Notes: a model not told the origin generated them from the letters alone. Positions 17,230 through 26,871 are shown, counted from the stretch's first letter. The stretch: 64,000 nucleotides of DNA from Thiohalomonas denitrificans (GCF_900102855.1 NZ_FMWD01000003.1:376386-440385), one strand, 5' to 3'. Numbers and translations: made by a program.

Positions 17230-17526
17230 GATGGTAACCGTCCTATGGTTTTTTCGTCCCTGGATACAATTTCACACAATGGGTCGTTTCGGCCGCTGTG
17301 GGCCTGGAAGTCGCCGACCAGTTTCGGTGAAACAGGAATGGAGTAGGGGAGGAGCGTGTGCGGAACAGCAGTTCTGTGCGTATACCGGGAGGTGGTCCCG
17401 AGCATTTCGGCTTCGGCAAAATCGTCCACTGCATTCCCTTGCCTGGCAGCTGGCGGCTCTCCACCGCGTGTTCATGATGAAGCTGTTTTAAAAGGTAGCT
17501 GCAATAATTGGCTTTGCAACAGCCGG

Positions 17527-18513
17527 TTACAGCAGCAGGACGGTAACCACGATAAGGGCGACGACAAATGCGAGGGTCCAGGTTGTGCTCCGATGGGTCA
17601 CCATCCAGAACTGAAGACTGCGCTCTTTGGCACTCTCGTCGAAGGGGCCGTAACGGCCGAAATCCCCCCGGGCGGGATGAAACAGATTGTCCGGGCGCTC
17701 CTCGTCCAGCGGCCAATCGGTCATCTGTCCACTGTAGGCCTTGTCTGCCAGATAGCGGTCCAGATACCCGGACAGGAGCCGACTTCCGATGATGGTCTTG
17801 AGTGTGGGTCCCCCAACCCATAACTCCCGACGCTGATGGTAAGCGGCAAAAACAATCCCGCGCGCTGCCAGTTCCGGCTGGAAGATCGGTGGTAATGGCT
17901 GGGGGTGCCGGTCGATGTGGGTCCGTGACCACTGGAACTGGGGAGTGTTGAAGGCCGCTAGCTGGACCATGGTGATGTGGACAGGAGAATGGTCATGGAT
18001 CAATTCACTGCGCAGCGAATCGGTAAAACCCCGGATGGCGAACTTTGCACCGCAGTAGGCGGATTGCAGCGGAATGGACCGATAGGAGAGTGCCGAGCCA
18101 ACTTGCACGATGGTGCCCCGGCCGTGGCGCTTCATCCTCCGCAGTGCGGATAGCGTGCCATGCACGGTGCCCAGATAGGTCACTTCGGTCACGCGGCGTA
18201 TCTCTTCGGGCGTCAGGTCGTCGATGGCCGAGAACACCGTTACCATCGCCGAGTTGACCCAGATTTTGATCTGCCCCAGCTCCCCCTCGACCCGTTGCGC
18301 GGCACTCTCCACCTGTTCCGGATCGGAGACATCCGCAGGAATGACCAGGGCTGAACCACCGGCGTGAACTACTTCGTGTCGAGCACCTTCGAGGCCTTCG
18401 ATACCCCGTGCCAACAGTGCGACGCGGCAGCCGCGGCGACCGAACTCGATGGCGGCCGCCCGACCTATTCCGGCGGAGGCGCCGGTGACTACAACGACAT
18501 CGGAACGCGCCAT
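17527..18513 (-). CDS. Short-chain dehydrogenase with C-terminal membrane helix
   Basis: Classical-type SDR domain (about residues 5-215) with VVTGASAGIGRAAA (TGxxxGxG), an N-S-A variant of the NAG motif (VNSAM), the catalytic Ser in VGSALSYRS and YCGAK with catalytic Tyr and Lys. About 100 further residues end in a hydrophobic helix (TWTLAFVVALIVVTVLLL) that should anchor the protein in the membrane, giving 328 residues. Proteins of this build are commonly annotated as SDR oxidoreductases of unknown substrate. It lies upstream of the sugar cluster on the same strand with a ~300-bp gap that may hold a separate promoter. Confidence 0.82.
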   Translation of the reverse strand: MARSDVVVVTGASAGIGRAAAIEFGRRGCRVALLARGIEGLEGARHEVVHAGGSALVIPADVSDPEQVESAAQRVEGELGQIKIWVNSAMVTVFSAIDDLTPEEIRRVTEVTYLGTVHGTLSALRRMKRHGRGTIVQVGSALSYRSIPLQSAYCGAKFAIRGFTDSLRSELIHDHSPVHITMVQLAAFNTPQFQWSRTHIDRHPQPLPPIFQPELAARGIVFAAYHQRRELWVGGPTLKTIIGSRLLSGYLDRYLADKAYSGQMTDWPLDEERPDNLFHPARGDFGRYGPFDESAKERSLQFWMVTHRSTTWTLAFVVALIVVTVLLL

Positions 18514-18603
18514 TCACCTATCCCTGTGCAAACTGGAATCCGAAGCCGAACAGTATCCCGGGAACGGGCCGTGATCGACATTCTGTAGCAGCGGAATCCA
18601 TGT

Positions 18604-18647
<44 letters not shown>

Positions 18648-18691
18648 AGAGTAGCAACTCGAGCGGCCCTGCCGAGTTCCTATTGCTGATC

Positions 18692-19027
18692 CTATTCCTG
18701 TTTCCGTTTCTCGAACTCCGTCGGGTAGGGGCGTATGGATCGCACCTTGAGATGCAGCGCCGCCTTCGCCAACAGGTGTGCACTGACCGGAGCGGTCATG
18801 AACAGGAACAGGGCCACCAGCAGTTCGTGTAGGCTGAGCTGCCCGGTCTGGACAGAAAAGTAAATCATCGAGGCGATCAGCATCCCGCCGATCCCGAGTG
18901 TCGTGGCCTTCGTCGGACCGTGCAGGCGGGTGAAGAAGTCGGGCAAGCGTGCGAGGCCGATCGAACCGATCAGCGCAAAGCCGGCACCGATCAACAGGAA
19001 CAGGGAAACCAGAATCTCGATGAACAT
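18692..19027 (-). CDS. mrpG: Mrp Na+/H+ antiporter subunit G
   Basis: Small inner-membrane subunit (111 residues, three predicted helices) of the multisubunit Mrp/Mnh cation antiporter. The family pattern GSIGLARLPDFFTRLHGPTKATTLG is recognisable in the N-terminal half and the basic tail is cytoplasmic. Last gene of the mrpA-G operon, 8 bp after mrpF. The operon exports Na+ in exchange for H+ and supports salt or alkali tolerance. Confidence 0.92.
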   Translation of the reverse strand: MFIEILVSLFLLIGAGFALIGSIGLARLPDFFTRLHGPTKATTLGIGGMLIASMIYFSVQTGQLSLHELLVALFLFMTAPVSAHLLAKAALHLKVRSIRPYPTEFEKRKQE

Positions 19028-19035
19028 GGGATTAC

Positions 19036-19308
19036 CTATTCAATGATGTCGCCGCGTAACAGGTACTTGCAAAATGCAGCGGTACCGATAAAGCCCATCA
19101 TGGCCAGGACCAGTGCCGCTTCGAAGTAGACATTGCTGTCGAAGTAAATACCCCCCAGGACCAGCAGCGCGATGGTGTTGATGAACAGCGTGTCCAGCGC
19201 GAGGATGCGATCCGGCGTATCAGGCCCACGCAACAGACGCCACAGACTCAGCAGCATGGCCAGGCTCATCATGGCAAAGGCGATGAAGATTGCGGTCTGC
19301 AGGATCAT
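19036..19308 (-). CDS. mrpF: Mrp antiporter subunit F
   Basis: A 90-residue subunit with three predicted membrane helices and the family motif RLLRGPDTPDRILALDTLF. Its ATG overlaps the mrpE stop (ATGA), so translation is coupled. Required for Mrp complex assembly in characterised systems. Confidence 0.92.
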   Translation of the reverse strand: MILQTAIFIAFAMMSLAMLLSLWRLLRGPDTPDRILALDTLFINTIALLVLGGIYFDSNVYFEAALVLAMMGFIGTAAFCKYLLRGDIIE

Positions 19309-19790
19309 TTGAAGATCTCCTTCAGCGGCGCCTCGTAACGTGTGCGAATTTGACGGCAGAGGGCATCCCGATCGGATACGTCGAGGCTGTGGATGAGCAG
19401 GGTTCGTCGGTCGATGCTGAGATCGGCGGACACCGTACCCGGAGTCAACGATACCGTGCTCGCCAGCACGGTAATGGCAAACTCATCGGTCAGTTCCAGC
19501 TCATACTCGATGAATGCAGGGCGCAGGTGTTCGCGGGGACCAAGCACCAGGCGTGCCACCTGAAGGTTCGCCGTGATGATATCTTTTGCCAGAGATAGCA
19601 GATAGCGCGCCAGTAAAAGAGGTCGTTGCAAGTGCGGACGCTCGGGCCAGTACTCGCTCGTGAAGTGGGGGATGAGAAGCCCGAACAGCGCACCCAGAAG
19701 CAGTTGCCCGAAACCGAAATCATTTACCAGCAATAGCCAGACAAGCGTCAGGGTCAGACTCATCAGCGGGTGCGGCAGCCAGCGATTCAT
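19305..19790 (-). CDS. mrpE: Mrp antiporter subunit E
   Basis: A 161-residue membrane subunit. The start MNRWLPHPLM at 19790 overlaps the mrpD stop as ATGA. Two or three N-terminal helices (TLTLVWLLLVNDFGFGQLLL) are followed by the conserved EYELELTDEFAITVLA and SLTPGTVSADL segments typical of MnhE. The same frame is open well upstream into mrpD, but that part is not family sequence and is excluded. Confidence 0.9.
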   Translation of the reverse strand: MNRWLPHPLMSLTLTLVWLLLVNDFGFGQLLLGALFGLLIPHFTSEYWPERPHLQRPLLLARYLLSLAKDIITANLQVARLVLGPREHLRPAFIEYELELTDEFAITVLASTVSLTPGTVSADLSIDRRTLLIHSLDVSDRDALCRQIRTRYEAPLKEIFK

Positions 19791-21307
19791 GGCGATGCCT
19801 CCTGCGGAATCGAGGCGGTAGGGGCAAGCCCGAGAACGGCTTCCACATAGGCTGTTCCATTGAGTACCTGCAGGGCGGTCGCCTCGGCAAATCCCGAAAC
19901 GGCACCGCCGAAGGCTACGAGCAACGGGCTGGTGCCGATCAGCAGTGCGGCCGGAAGAATGCGCAGGGTCCCCCGGTTGGTGCCGATGGTGTCGCCATGC
20001 CAGAACAGGGTTGAGCCGGCGCGTGTCAATCCCACCAGCACGAACAGGCTTGAGCCGAGAATGGTTGCCCACACCCAGACTGCCCAGGGGGAAGTCTGCG
20101 CAGCGGTCAGGATCAGCAGCTTGCCTATGAGACCGCTGAGTGGCGGCATGCCGGCAATGGCGATCGCGCCCAAAAGAAACAGGACACCGATTACGGCGCT
20201 GTCGGGCGGGCGCGGGCCCAACACGATCCGGCTTCCGCGGGGGCGTCCCCGGGCGATCACATCGGCAAGCAGGAAGAGGCCGCCAGTCACCAGGGTGGTG
20301 TGGATCAGGTAGTAGAGGGAGCCGGTCAGACCGGTCTCGGTACCGAGACCGATACCCACAAGCAGCATGCCGACCGAGACGATGATCAGATAGCCCACCA
20401 TCTCCCGCAGATCGCGGCTGGTGGCCACCCCGACGGTGCCAATCACCAGGGTCAGCAGGGATGCCGGAAGCAGCCACGGACCGGCCACATCAGCCAGTGG
20501 ACCATCGCCGTAGCCGAAGACCAGTTCGAACACCCGTACGATCGCGTAGATCCCGACTTTGGTCATGATGGCGAACAGAGCGGCCACCGGCGCGCTGGCG
20601 TTGCCGTAGGCATGGGGCAGCCAGAAATGCAGCGGCAATACCGCGGCCTTGAGCCCGAAAACCACCAGCAGCAGCAGGGCGCCGGCGCCTGCGAGTGGTA
20701 CATCGGCGGCATCAAGTGTGGCGAGTCGCTCCGCCAGGTGTGCCATGTTCAGCGTTCCGGTAACCCCGTAGATCAGTCCCAGGGCGATGAGGAACAGCGA
20801 AGAGCCCACCAGATTGATTACGACATAGTGCAGGCCCGCACGGGTGCGTGCCGCCCCGCCGCCGTGCAGCAGCAACCCGTAGGAAGCCAGTAGCAGGATC
20901 TCGAAGAAGACGAAAAGGTTGAACAGGTCACCGGTAAGAAAGGCGCCGTTCAGACCCAACAGCTGGAACATGAACAAAGCGTGAAAACCGGGGGCCGTGC
21001 GGTCGGTCCCGAGCATGCCGTAGGCCAGGGCTCCGACCGCCAAAATGGCCGTCAGCAACAGCATCAGTGCTGCCAGCCGATCCAGCACCAGCACAATACC
21101 GAACGGGGCCGGCCAGTTGCCCACCAGATAGGCTTCGACGCTGCCGTCACCGCTATGCAGGAGCAGGCGCACTGCCACGATCAGCATCAGCATGGTAGCG
21201 CCTGTGCTGATGGCCCGGTGCCAGTGCAGTTTTCGTGAGGCGCCTACCAGCAGCAGCGCTCCGGCCAGCAGCGGTACGACGATGGGTAGAATCAGCATCT
21301 CACTCAC
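19787..21307 (-). CDS. mrpD: Mrp antiporter subunit D
   Basis: A 506-residue polytopic subunit homologous to complex I NuoM/N proton-channel subunits, with about 14 predicted helices. The FQLLGLNGAFLTGDLFNLFVFFE and PLHFWLPHAYGNASAPVAAL segments carry the conserved Glu and Lys/His of the antiporter path. The start is GTG at 21307 overlapping the mrpC stop (GTGA). With MrpA it forms the ion-translocating core. Confidence 0.93.
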   Translation of the reverse strand: MSEMLILPIVVPLLAGALLLVGASRKLHWHRAISTGATMLMLIVAVRLLLHSGDGSVEAYLVGNWPAPFGIVLVLDRLAALMLLLTAILAVGALAYGMLGTDRTAPGFHALFMFQLLGLNGAFLTGDLFNLFVFFEILLLASYGLLLHGGGAARTRAGLHYVVINLVGSSLFLIALGLIYGVTGTLNMAHLAERLATLDAADVPLAGAGALLLLVVFGLKAAVLPLHFWLPHAYGNASAPVAALFAIMTKVGIYAIVRVFELVFGYGDGPLADVAGPWLLPASLLTLVIGTVGVATSRDLREMVGYLIIVSVGMLLVGIGLGTETGLTGSLYYLIHTTLVTGGLFLLADVIARGRPRGSRIVLGPRPPDSAVIGVLFLLGAIAIAGMPPLSGLIGKLLILTAAQTSPWAVWVWATILGSSLFVLVGLTRAGSTLFWHGDTIGTNRGTLRILPAALLIGTSPLLVAFGGAVSGFAEATALQVLNGTAYVEAVLGLAPTASIPQEASP

Positions 21308-21639
21308 TGTTTCTCTCCACGGCGCGGGCCGTCCACCCGGTCGGTGCCCAGTTCGCCGCGGGCGCGCAGGGCGAGTACCAGCACGAAAGCGGTCATGGCG
21401 AAGCCGATGACGATGGCGGTAAGCACCAGGGCTTGGGGCAGGGGATCGGTGTACGGGCCGCCTTCGGTGATCAGAGGCGGTCGGTTGGTCACCAGCCGAC
21501 CCGACATGAACAGGAAAAGATTCGTTGCATAGGAGATCAATACGATGCCGAGGACCACCGAAAAGCTGCGCGCGCGCAGCACCAGGTAGACGCCGCAGGT
21601 GACCAGCAGGCCGATAACCGAAGCCAGCAGGATTTCCAT
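21304..21639 (-). CDS. mrpC: Mrp antiporter subunit C
   Basis: A 111-residue NuoK-like subunit with three predicted helices and the motif LISYATNLFLFMSG. Its ATG overlaps the mrpA stop by one base (TGATG). The PPLITEGGPYTDPLPQALVL segment is typical of MnhC. Confidence 0.93.
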   Translation of the reverse strand: MEILLASVIGLLVTCGVYLVLRARSFSVVLGIVLISYATNLFLFMSGRLVTNRPPLITEGGPYTDPLPQALVLTAIVIGFAMTAFVLVLALRARGELGTDRVDGPRRGEKQ

Positions 21640-24446
21640 CAGCGCAGTTCCTCCGGTTCGGTAGGCGGTTGTGCCGACTGTTGTGTGCTAAGGCGCCCCA
21701 GGTTTTCCAGAATCAGGATCACCGTTCCCACTACGGTGAGGAATACGCCGATGTCGAAGCCCATGGCACTCGCCAGCTCCACCTCCCCGATGAGGGGCAG
21801 CTCCAGATGCAATACCGCCGAGGTGAGGAACGGCCGTCCGAAGAGGAGCGCTGCGAGTCCGGTAGCCGAGGCCAACAGCACGCCGCCGCCGATAAGGGTG
21901 AAGTAGCTGCGCTTCATTCGTTGCTGGGTCCAGTGCAGGCCGCTGGCCAGGTGCTGCAGGATCAGGGCGGTGCCGGCTACCAGTCCGGCGATAAAGCCCC
22001 CGCCGGGGGCATTGTGTCCGCGCAGCAGAAGGAATAGCGAAACGAGGAGGGCAAGCGGAAGCAAGGGGCGGGAGACAGCCGCCATGATCAGCGGATGGAC
22101 ATCGGCCGCCCACTGTCGCTTGCCGAAACCGGGTTCGGGCAGCGGAAGGCGCAGACCGCGAAGCAGCATGAAGATCCCGGCGGCGGCGATGGCGAGCACA
22201 GTGATTTCACCGAGCGTATCGAAGCCGCGGAAATCGACCAGGATGACGTTAACCACATTACTGCCACCGCCGAGTGGCTTGGCATTCTCCAGGAAGAAAT
22301 CGGAAATGGGAGCATGCGGGCGGGTCATTACACCAAAAGCGAGCAGCGCAATAAGCAACCCGCTGGAGCCGGCCAACAGCAGATCCCGCACCCGACGTAG
22401 CGGCGAGATCTCCATGCGTTCTCCTCCCGGAAGGAAATAGAGCACGAGCAGGAGCAGGATAGTGGTCACCACCTCGACCGAGAGTTGGGTCAGCGCCAGG
22501 TCCGGGGCCGAGAAATGGACGAAGGTCAGCGTGACGATAAGCCCGACCAGGCTGGTCATGATAAGCGCAGTGATTCGTTGGTGGCGCATTCTCACGGTCG
22601 CGATGGCTGCAACGGCCAGAATCAGAGCGGCAGCGACGCTGACTCCGTCTATCGGCATGAGATCGACGCCACCGTGGAGGACGATGCCGCTGGTCAGTGG
22701 TACCACCCCCAGGATCGCGGCAACCGCGATTAACCAGGCTAGATAGCGCTGTAGTGATCCGTTGTCGAAGCTCCGCATGAAGCGGCGGGCTGTCCGCAGT
22801 AGTTTCCTTGAGAACCGGTAGAAGAGTTCTTCACTGCTGACGCGTGGCAACCAGCGATCGTGGATTCTGAAAAGCTGGTGGCGCAGGGCATAGACTGTGG
22901 TTCCTCCGGCAAGGGCTACCAGGCTCATCAACATCGGCAGGGACCACCCGTGCCACAGCGCCAGGCTATAGTAGGGCACCTCACCGAGGACACCCGTAAC
23001 TGCCGCATCGAGCAGCCCCCGTACCATCTGTTCAGGCATTACCCCCACCAAAATGCAAAGTGCCACCAGCACCTCTACCGGTATGCGGATCCTGTGCCCC
23101 GGTTCGCGCGGGGAGCGTGGCAGATCGATGGGTTCTCCGTTGAAGAAGACATCGTGGATAAAGCGCACCGAGTAGGCCACCGAGAAGACCCCGGCCAACG
23201 TGGCGGCTGTGGGTAGAAGCCAGTCCAGTGCCCCCAGCCACTCGTGGTGCACGGTTTCGGCAAAAAACATCTCCTTGCTGAGAAAGCCATTGAGCAGGGG
23301 AACCCCCGCCATCGCCGCTGCGGCAACCATCGCAAGCGTGGCGGTGTAAGGCATGTACTTCCAGAGGCCGTTGATGCGCCGCATGTCGCGGGTGCCGGTC
23401 TCGTGATCTATGATACCCGCCGCCATGAACAGGGATGCCTTGAAAATGGCGTGATTGACCAGATGGAAAAGTCCGGCCACTGCCCCCAGGGGCGTACCCA
23501 GGCCAAATAGCAGCGTGATGAGGCCCAGGTGACTGATTGTGGAATAGGCCAGGAGCCCTTTCAGGTCGTGCTTGAAAAGGGCGGTATAGGCCCCGAACAG
23601 CAGTGTGGCCAAGCCTATGCCGCCGACCATATAGAACCACGCCTCGGTTTCTGCAAGCACGGGAAAGAGGCGGGCCAGCAGGAATACTCCGGCCTTTACC
23701 ATCGTGGCCGAGTGCAGATAGGCGGATACCGGGGTTGGCGCTGCCATGGCTTTGGGAAGCCAGAAATGCAGTGGCCACTGGGCCGATTTGGTGAATGCCC
23801 CCAGCAGGATGAGCAGGAGAGTCGGAAGATAGAGGTCGTGTCCCCGCACCCGATCGCCGGAGGCCAGGACCGTCGACAATTCGAAGCTACCGGCAATATG
23901 TCCCAGCAGCAGCAGACCGGCCATCAGCGCCAGGCCGCCTCCGGCTGTCACGATGAGCGAGGTCTTGGCCCCCTTGCGGGCTTCTGATGAGTGCGGATGG
24001 TAGGCGATGAGCAGGAATGAACTCAGGCTGGTCAGTTCCCAGAAAATGAGCAGCAGCAACAGATTGTCGGACAGGACAATCCCCAGCATTGCGGTCTGGA
24101 ACAGCAGTAGCAGGGCATAAAAGCGCCCCAGACGGTCAGATTTCGGCAGGTAATAATGGGCGTAGAGGATTACCAGCAAGCCGATGGCCAGCACCAGAAT
24201 CACGAACAGCAGGGCAAGCCCGTCCAGTCGCAAGGAAAGGTTCAACCCCAGTTGAGGTATCCAGGACCAGCTGACGTGGGCTTCGGAGCCCCGGGTGAGC
24301 GGCAGTGCCTGCCACAGCGTCAGCGCAAGGGCCAACCCGCTCGCGCTCCCCGCCGACCATGCCGCGACACCGCGTCCCCGCTGTGCCGCCAGAGGAGATA
24401 GAGCCGCACCGAGCAGCGGGAGCAGGATAATCCAAACGAGAAACAT
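21639..24446 (-). CDS. mrpA: Mrp antiporter fused subunits A and B
   Basis: A 935-residue fusion. Residues 1 to about 650 are NuoL-like MrpA, with the proton-path signatures PLHFWLPKAMAAPTPVSAYL and FKHDLKGLLAYSTISHLG and an extended helical region. A DUF4040-type segment follows near residues 600-690, and the last ~140 residues are MrpB-like (LFLLLRGHNAPGGGFIAGL). No separate mrpB exists, consistent with the fused type of many proteobacteria. It is the first gene of the operon, with its promoter presumably in 24447-24957. Confidence 0.93.
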   Translation of the reverse strand: MFLVWIILLPLLGAALSPLAAQRGRGVAAWSAGSASGLALALTLWQALPLTRGSEAHVSWSWIPQLGLNLSLRLDGLALLFVILVLAIGLLVILYAHYYLPKSDRLGRFYALLLLFQTAMLGIVLSDNLLLLLIFWELTSLSSFLLIAYHPHSSEARKGAKTSLIVTAGGGLALMAGLLLLGHIAGSFELSTVLASGDRVRGHDLYLPTLLLILLGAFTKSAQWPLHFWLPKAMAAPTPVSAYLHSATMVKAGVFLLARLFPVLAETEAWFYMVGGIGLATLLFGAYTALFKHDLKGLLAYSTISHLGLITLLFGLGTPLGAVAGLFHLVNHAIFKASLFMAAGIIDHETGTRDMRRINGLWKYMPYTATLAMVAAAAMAGVPLLNGFLSKEMFFAETVHHEWLGALDWLLPTAATLAGVFSVAYSVRFIHDVFFNGEPIDLPRSPREPGHRIRIPVEVLVALCILVGVMPEQMVRGLLDAAVTGVLGEVPYYSLALWHGWSLPMLMSLVALAGGTTVYALRHQLFRIHDRWLPRVSSEELFYRFSRKLLRTARRFMRSFDNGSLQRYLAWLIAVAAILGVVPLTSGIVLHGGVDLMPIDGVSVAAALILAVAAIATVRMRHQRITALIMTSLVGLIVTLTFVHFSAPDLALTQLSVEVVTTILLLLVLYFLPGGERMEISPLRRVRDLLLAGSSGLLIALLAFGVMTRPHAPISDFFLENAKPLGGGSNVVNVILVDFRGFDTLGEITVLAIAAAGIFMLLRGLRLPLPEPGFGKRQWAADVHPLIMAAVSRPLLPLALLVSLFLLLRGHNAPGGGFIAGLVAGTALILQHLASGLHWTQQRMKRSYFTLIGGGVLLASATGLAALLFGRPFLTSAVLHLELPLIGEVELASAMGFDIGVFLTVVGTVILILENLGRLSTQQSAQPPTEPEELR

Positions 24447-24589
24447 CGGTAGTGCAGATTTCCAACCAAAGGCCCTGGAGGGCGTGAACTGAAAAAGAAA
24501 TCAGCCAATTGAGGCGCGGGAGTCGGGCGTGAAGTTTTTCCGTACCCGACAACATGTCGGCCCCTGGAAACCCGCGTCGGTGGCCCAAT

Positions 24590-24635
24590 AGCCGGTCCCG
24601 AGGCCGAAAAAGAGCCTCCGGCTTTCCTGTTTTTT
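24590..24635 (+). terminator. Possible intrinsic terminator on the plus strand
   Basis: An imperfect stem AGCCGG/GAGGC pairing with GCCTC/CGGCT is followed by TTCCTGTTTTTT. No plus-strand gene precedes it, so it would end an unrecognised small or antisense RNA, or be fortuitous. Confidence 0.35.
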
Positions 24636-24764
24636 CTTGATCATCGAGGTCCGACAGGTTGAATGCAGTATAGAAGTGGTTCCCCTGCATCTCTACACCA
24701 TGCGGCGCACGCCACCGCGCTGGCCCACTCTCGAATCACTAACGTGAATCGTATCTCAAATGAC

Positions 24765-24786
24765 AAAAGGCCGGAAGTGGCCGGCC
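24765..24786 (-). terminator. Rho-independent terminator for the DUF4168 gene
   Basis: Read on the minus strand, GGCCGG, a 6-nt loop, CCGGCC and TTTT form a compact stem with a U run, about 170 bp beyond the DUF4168 stop codon. Confidence 0.6.
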
Positions 24787-24957
24787 CTTCGCTTTAGCGG
24801 CTAACGGTTTTCGGACCAGGCCGATCGCGGCTTGAGCAGGCGGGATCCGCCGAACTCCTCTTGATCACTCGAGGCGCATAGCCTGGCCGCACAAGGAGGA
24901 ATCGAAAAGTCCGGCGAATCCGTTATTCAGCGGTCGATCGAGCCTGCCCGGAGACGA

Positions 24958-25347
24958 CTAATGGGCAGAATCAACCATGCCCATCACCTTTTCCCGCAAC
25001 TTCGGGTTCTGGTCAAGCTGAGTAGCGACGTTGTTGTATTCCTCCACACTCATGCCACTCTGCTGAACGGCTTCGACCATCTGCTCCTGAACTTGCTGTT
25101 GCATTGCCCGAGCCTCTTCGTCGGACTCGACGCCCTCGAGCTGACTGGCAAAGTCCTGTTGCAGATTCATCACTTTCCCGAAGGCGTCGGCGAACGTATC
25201 GAGCGTGGCGTCATCGGGCATTTCGGCCGCTTGCCCGGTCGGGGGCGGGGCATCGGGCGCCTGTTGCGCCAGTGTGGGGAACGCGACGGTGAACAGGGCG
25301 GCGGCGGATACAGCCATGAACCATTTCATTGCTTTTGGCTTATGCAT
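24958..25347 (-). CDS. DUF4168 exported protein
   Basis: A 129-residue exported protein: signal peptide MKWFMAVSAAALFTVAFP (cleavage near TLAQQA), an acidic Pro-rich linker, then a helical DUF4168-like domain (LDTFADAFGKVMNLQQDF to LREKVMGMV). GGAGATTCTGA precedes the ATG at 25347; an internal ATG at residue 7 is also possible. A near-consensus sigma-54 promoter lies 41-54 bp upstream, and the two-component system just upstream encodes a sigma-54 activator, so this is its likely target. Function is unknown; probably periplasmic. Confidence 0.82.
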   Translation of the reverse strand: MHKPKAMKWFMAVSAAALFTVAFPTLAQQAPDAPPPTGQAAEMPDDATLDTFADAFGKVMNLQQDFASQLEGVESDEEARAMQQQVQEQMVEAVQQSGMSVEEYNNVATQLDQNPKLREKVMGMVDSAH

Positions 25348-25387
25348 TCAGAATCTCCATGTGTCAATGAGTACGCCGGAAAGGGTT

Positions 25388-25401
25388 GCAAAGTGCGTGC
25401 C
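25388..25401 (-). promoter_or_regulatory. Sigma-54 (-24/-12) promoter
   Basis: On the minus strand the sequence reads CGGCACGCACTTTGCA: GG of the -24 element at 25401-25400 and GC of the -12 element at 25389-25388 with the required 10-bp separation, one base away from the TGGCAC-N5-TTGCA consensus. A start site near 25377 would give a ~30-nt leader to the DUF4168 gene. Confidence 0.8.
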
Positions 25402-25452
25402 GGATGAATTGCCGCGTCCGGTGCCGGTTCAGACCGGAGGAACGGAATTAAT

Positions 25453-25471
25453 ATGTGCCGATACGACACAT
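25453..25471. promoter_or_regulatory. Dyad, probable activator binding site
   Basis: ATGTGCCGATACGACACAT is a 19-bp dyad, palindromic except for one position in each half and the central ATA. It lies 52 bp upstream of the -24 element and 27 bp after the response-regulator stop, a plausible place for the sigma-54 activator to bind. Confidence 0.55.
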
Positions 25472-25497
25472 GTCGCGCGAGGAGTCAATCATGACGG

Positions 25498-26871
25498 TCA
25501 CCCGTCCTCTTCGAGATAACGATAGAGAGTGCGGCGACCGATGCCCAGCTGGTGGGCGGCACGACGCTTGTTGCCTCCGAGCCGATCGAGGACATGTCGG
25601 ACGTAATGCCGCTCCACCTCGCGCAGGGAAGCCAGCGACTCATTCCCAAGGCCGGGGATGGCGCCGGCATCGTCAGGGGCACGGTCGGCATTGCGATGCC
25701 CGATGCGCTCGGGCAGGTCCCCCACATCGATCTCCCCCTTGCTGCAGAAGGCGACCGCGCGTTCTATGGCATTGGAGAGCTCCCGTACATTGCCCGGGAA
25801 CGGGTGAGCACGAAGGCGGGTCATGGCAGCCGAGCTGATTGTATCGACAGGAGGATTCGAATCAGCTCCAAAACGGGAGATGAAATGGGCTGTGAGCAGA
25901 TCGATATCGTCTTCCCTATCCCGCAGGGGAGGCACCTCCAGCGCAAAGGTCTCGAGGCGATAGAAGAGATCGGCGCGGAAGCGTCCTTCCGCGATCTCTG
26001 TTTCCAGGTCGCGGTTGGTGGCTGCAATCACCCGTACATCAAGGCGGGTCTCACGGTCGACGCCGACGGGCCGGAGCCGTCCGTCCTCGAGAATGCGCAG
26101 TAGCTTGGACTGCATCATCGCCGGCATCTCGCCGATCTCGTCCAGCAATATCGAACCGCCCTCTGCCTCGGCGAATAGTCCCTTGCGTGCCTTCTGGGCG
26201 CCGGTAAATGCCCCGGCGGCATGTCCGAACAGTTCACTCTCCAACAGGTCGGCGGGTATGCCGGCACAATTGACCGCCACGAAGGGCCGGTGTCGGCGTT
26301 CGCTCTCTTCGTGAAGTGCACGGGCCACCAGCTCCTTGCCCACCCCGCTTTCCCCGAACAGCAGCGCGGGGCCAGAGGCGTGGGCAATGCGGCGGATCTT
26401 TTCGAACAGCTTCCGCATCGGCCTGCTCCGGCCGATCAGACCATGGAAATCACCCTTTTCGAGCACACTTTGGTAGTGTTCAATCTGCCGCCGCAATTCG
26501 CGCCGCTCTAGCGTCCGCTCCACGCAGAGTCGAAGGTGATCCAGCTTGAGCGGCTTGGTGAGGAAATCATCGGCGCCGCGCTTGAGGGCAGCCACTGCCT
26601 GCTCCACCGTCCCGAAGGCGGTGATGATGATGAATCCGGGCGCGACCGGGCGGTCACGTACCCGGTCAAGCAGTGCCATCCCGTCTTCCCCCGGTAGACG
26701 CAGATCGCTGATCACCAGGTCGGGTGAAAGTTCGTCAATGCGCCGCAGGGCGGTCGGAACATCGGCGGCTTCGGTGAGCCGATAGCCCGCCTCTTCTAGT
26801 TCCTCGCGAATCAGTTCGCGCAGGGCGGCATCGTCTTCGACGACCAGAACCGATGCTTTCTCCGGATTCAT
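25498..26871 (-). CDS. Sigma-54-dependent response regulator (NtrC family)
   Basis: A 457-residue activator. Receiver domain residues 5-120 with phospho-acceptor Asp 56 and the FLTKPLKL switch region. AAA+ domain about 145-370 with Walker A GESGVGKE (173-180), the sigma-54 contact GAFTGA (220-225), Walker B SILLDEIGEM and the arginine-finger region. A Fis-type HTH ends the protein (NKRRAAHQLGIGRRTLYRYL). Its ATG overlaps the kinase stop (ATGA). It should activate sigma-54 promoters, the nearest being that of the DUF4168 gene. Confidence 0.93.
   Translation of the reverse strand: MNPEKASVLVVEDDAALRELIREELEEAGYRLTEAADVPTALRRIDELSPDLVISDLRLPGEDGMALLDRVRDRPVAPGFIIITAFGTVEQAVAALKRGADDFLTKPLKLDHLRLCVERTLERRELRRQIEHYQSVLEKGDFHGLIGRSRPMRKLFEKIRRIAHASGPALLFGESGVGKELVARALHEESERRHRPFVAVNCAGIPADLLESELFGHAAGAFTGAQKARKGLFAEAEGGSILLDEIGEMPAMMQSKLLRILEDGRLRPVGVDRETRLDVRVIAATNRDLETEIAEGRFRADLFYRLETFALEVPPLRDREDDIDLLTAHFISRFGADSNPPVDTISSAAMTRLRAHPFPGNVRELSNAIERAVAFCSKGEIDVGDLPERIGHRNADRAPDDAGAIPGLGNESLASLREVERHYVRHVLDRLGGNKRRAAHQLGIGRRTLYRYLEEDG

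Larger units (their letters stand above)
24447..24957. other. Intergenic region between mrpA and the DUF4168 gene
   Basis: About 510 bp with no convincing gene on either strand. It must hold the mrp promoter on the minus strand. Two hairpins are visible: a plus-strand one at 24590-24635 followed by a T run, and a minus-strand terminator-like one at 24765-24786. No Mrp-specific operator was recognised. Confidence 0.7.
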
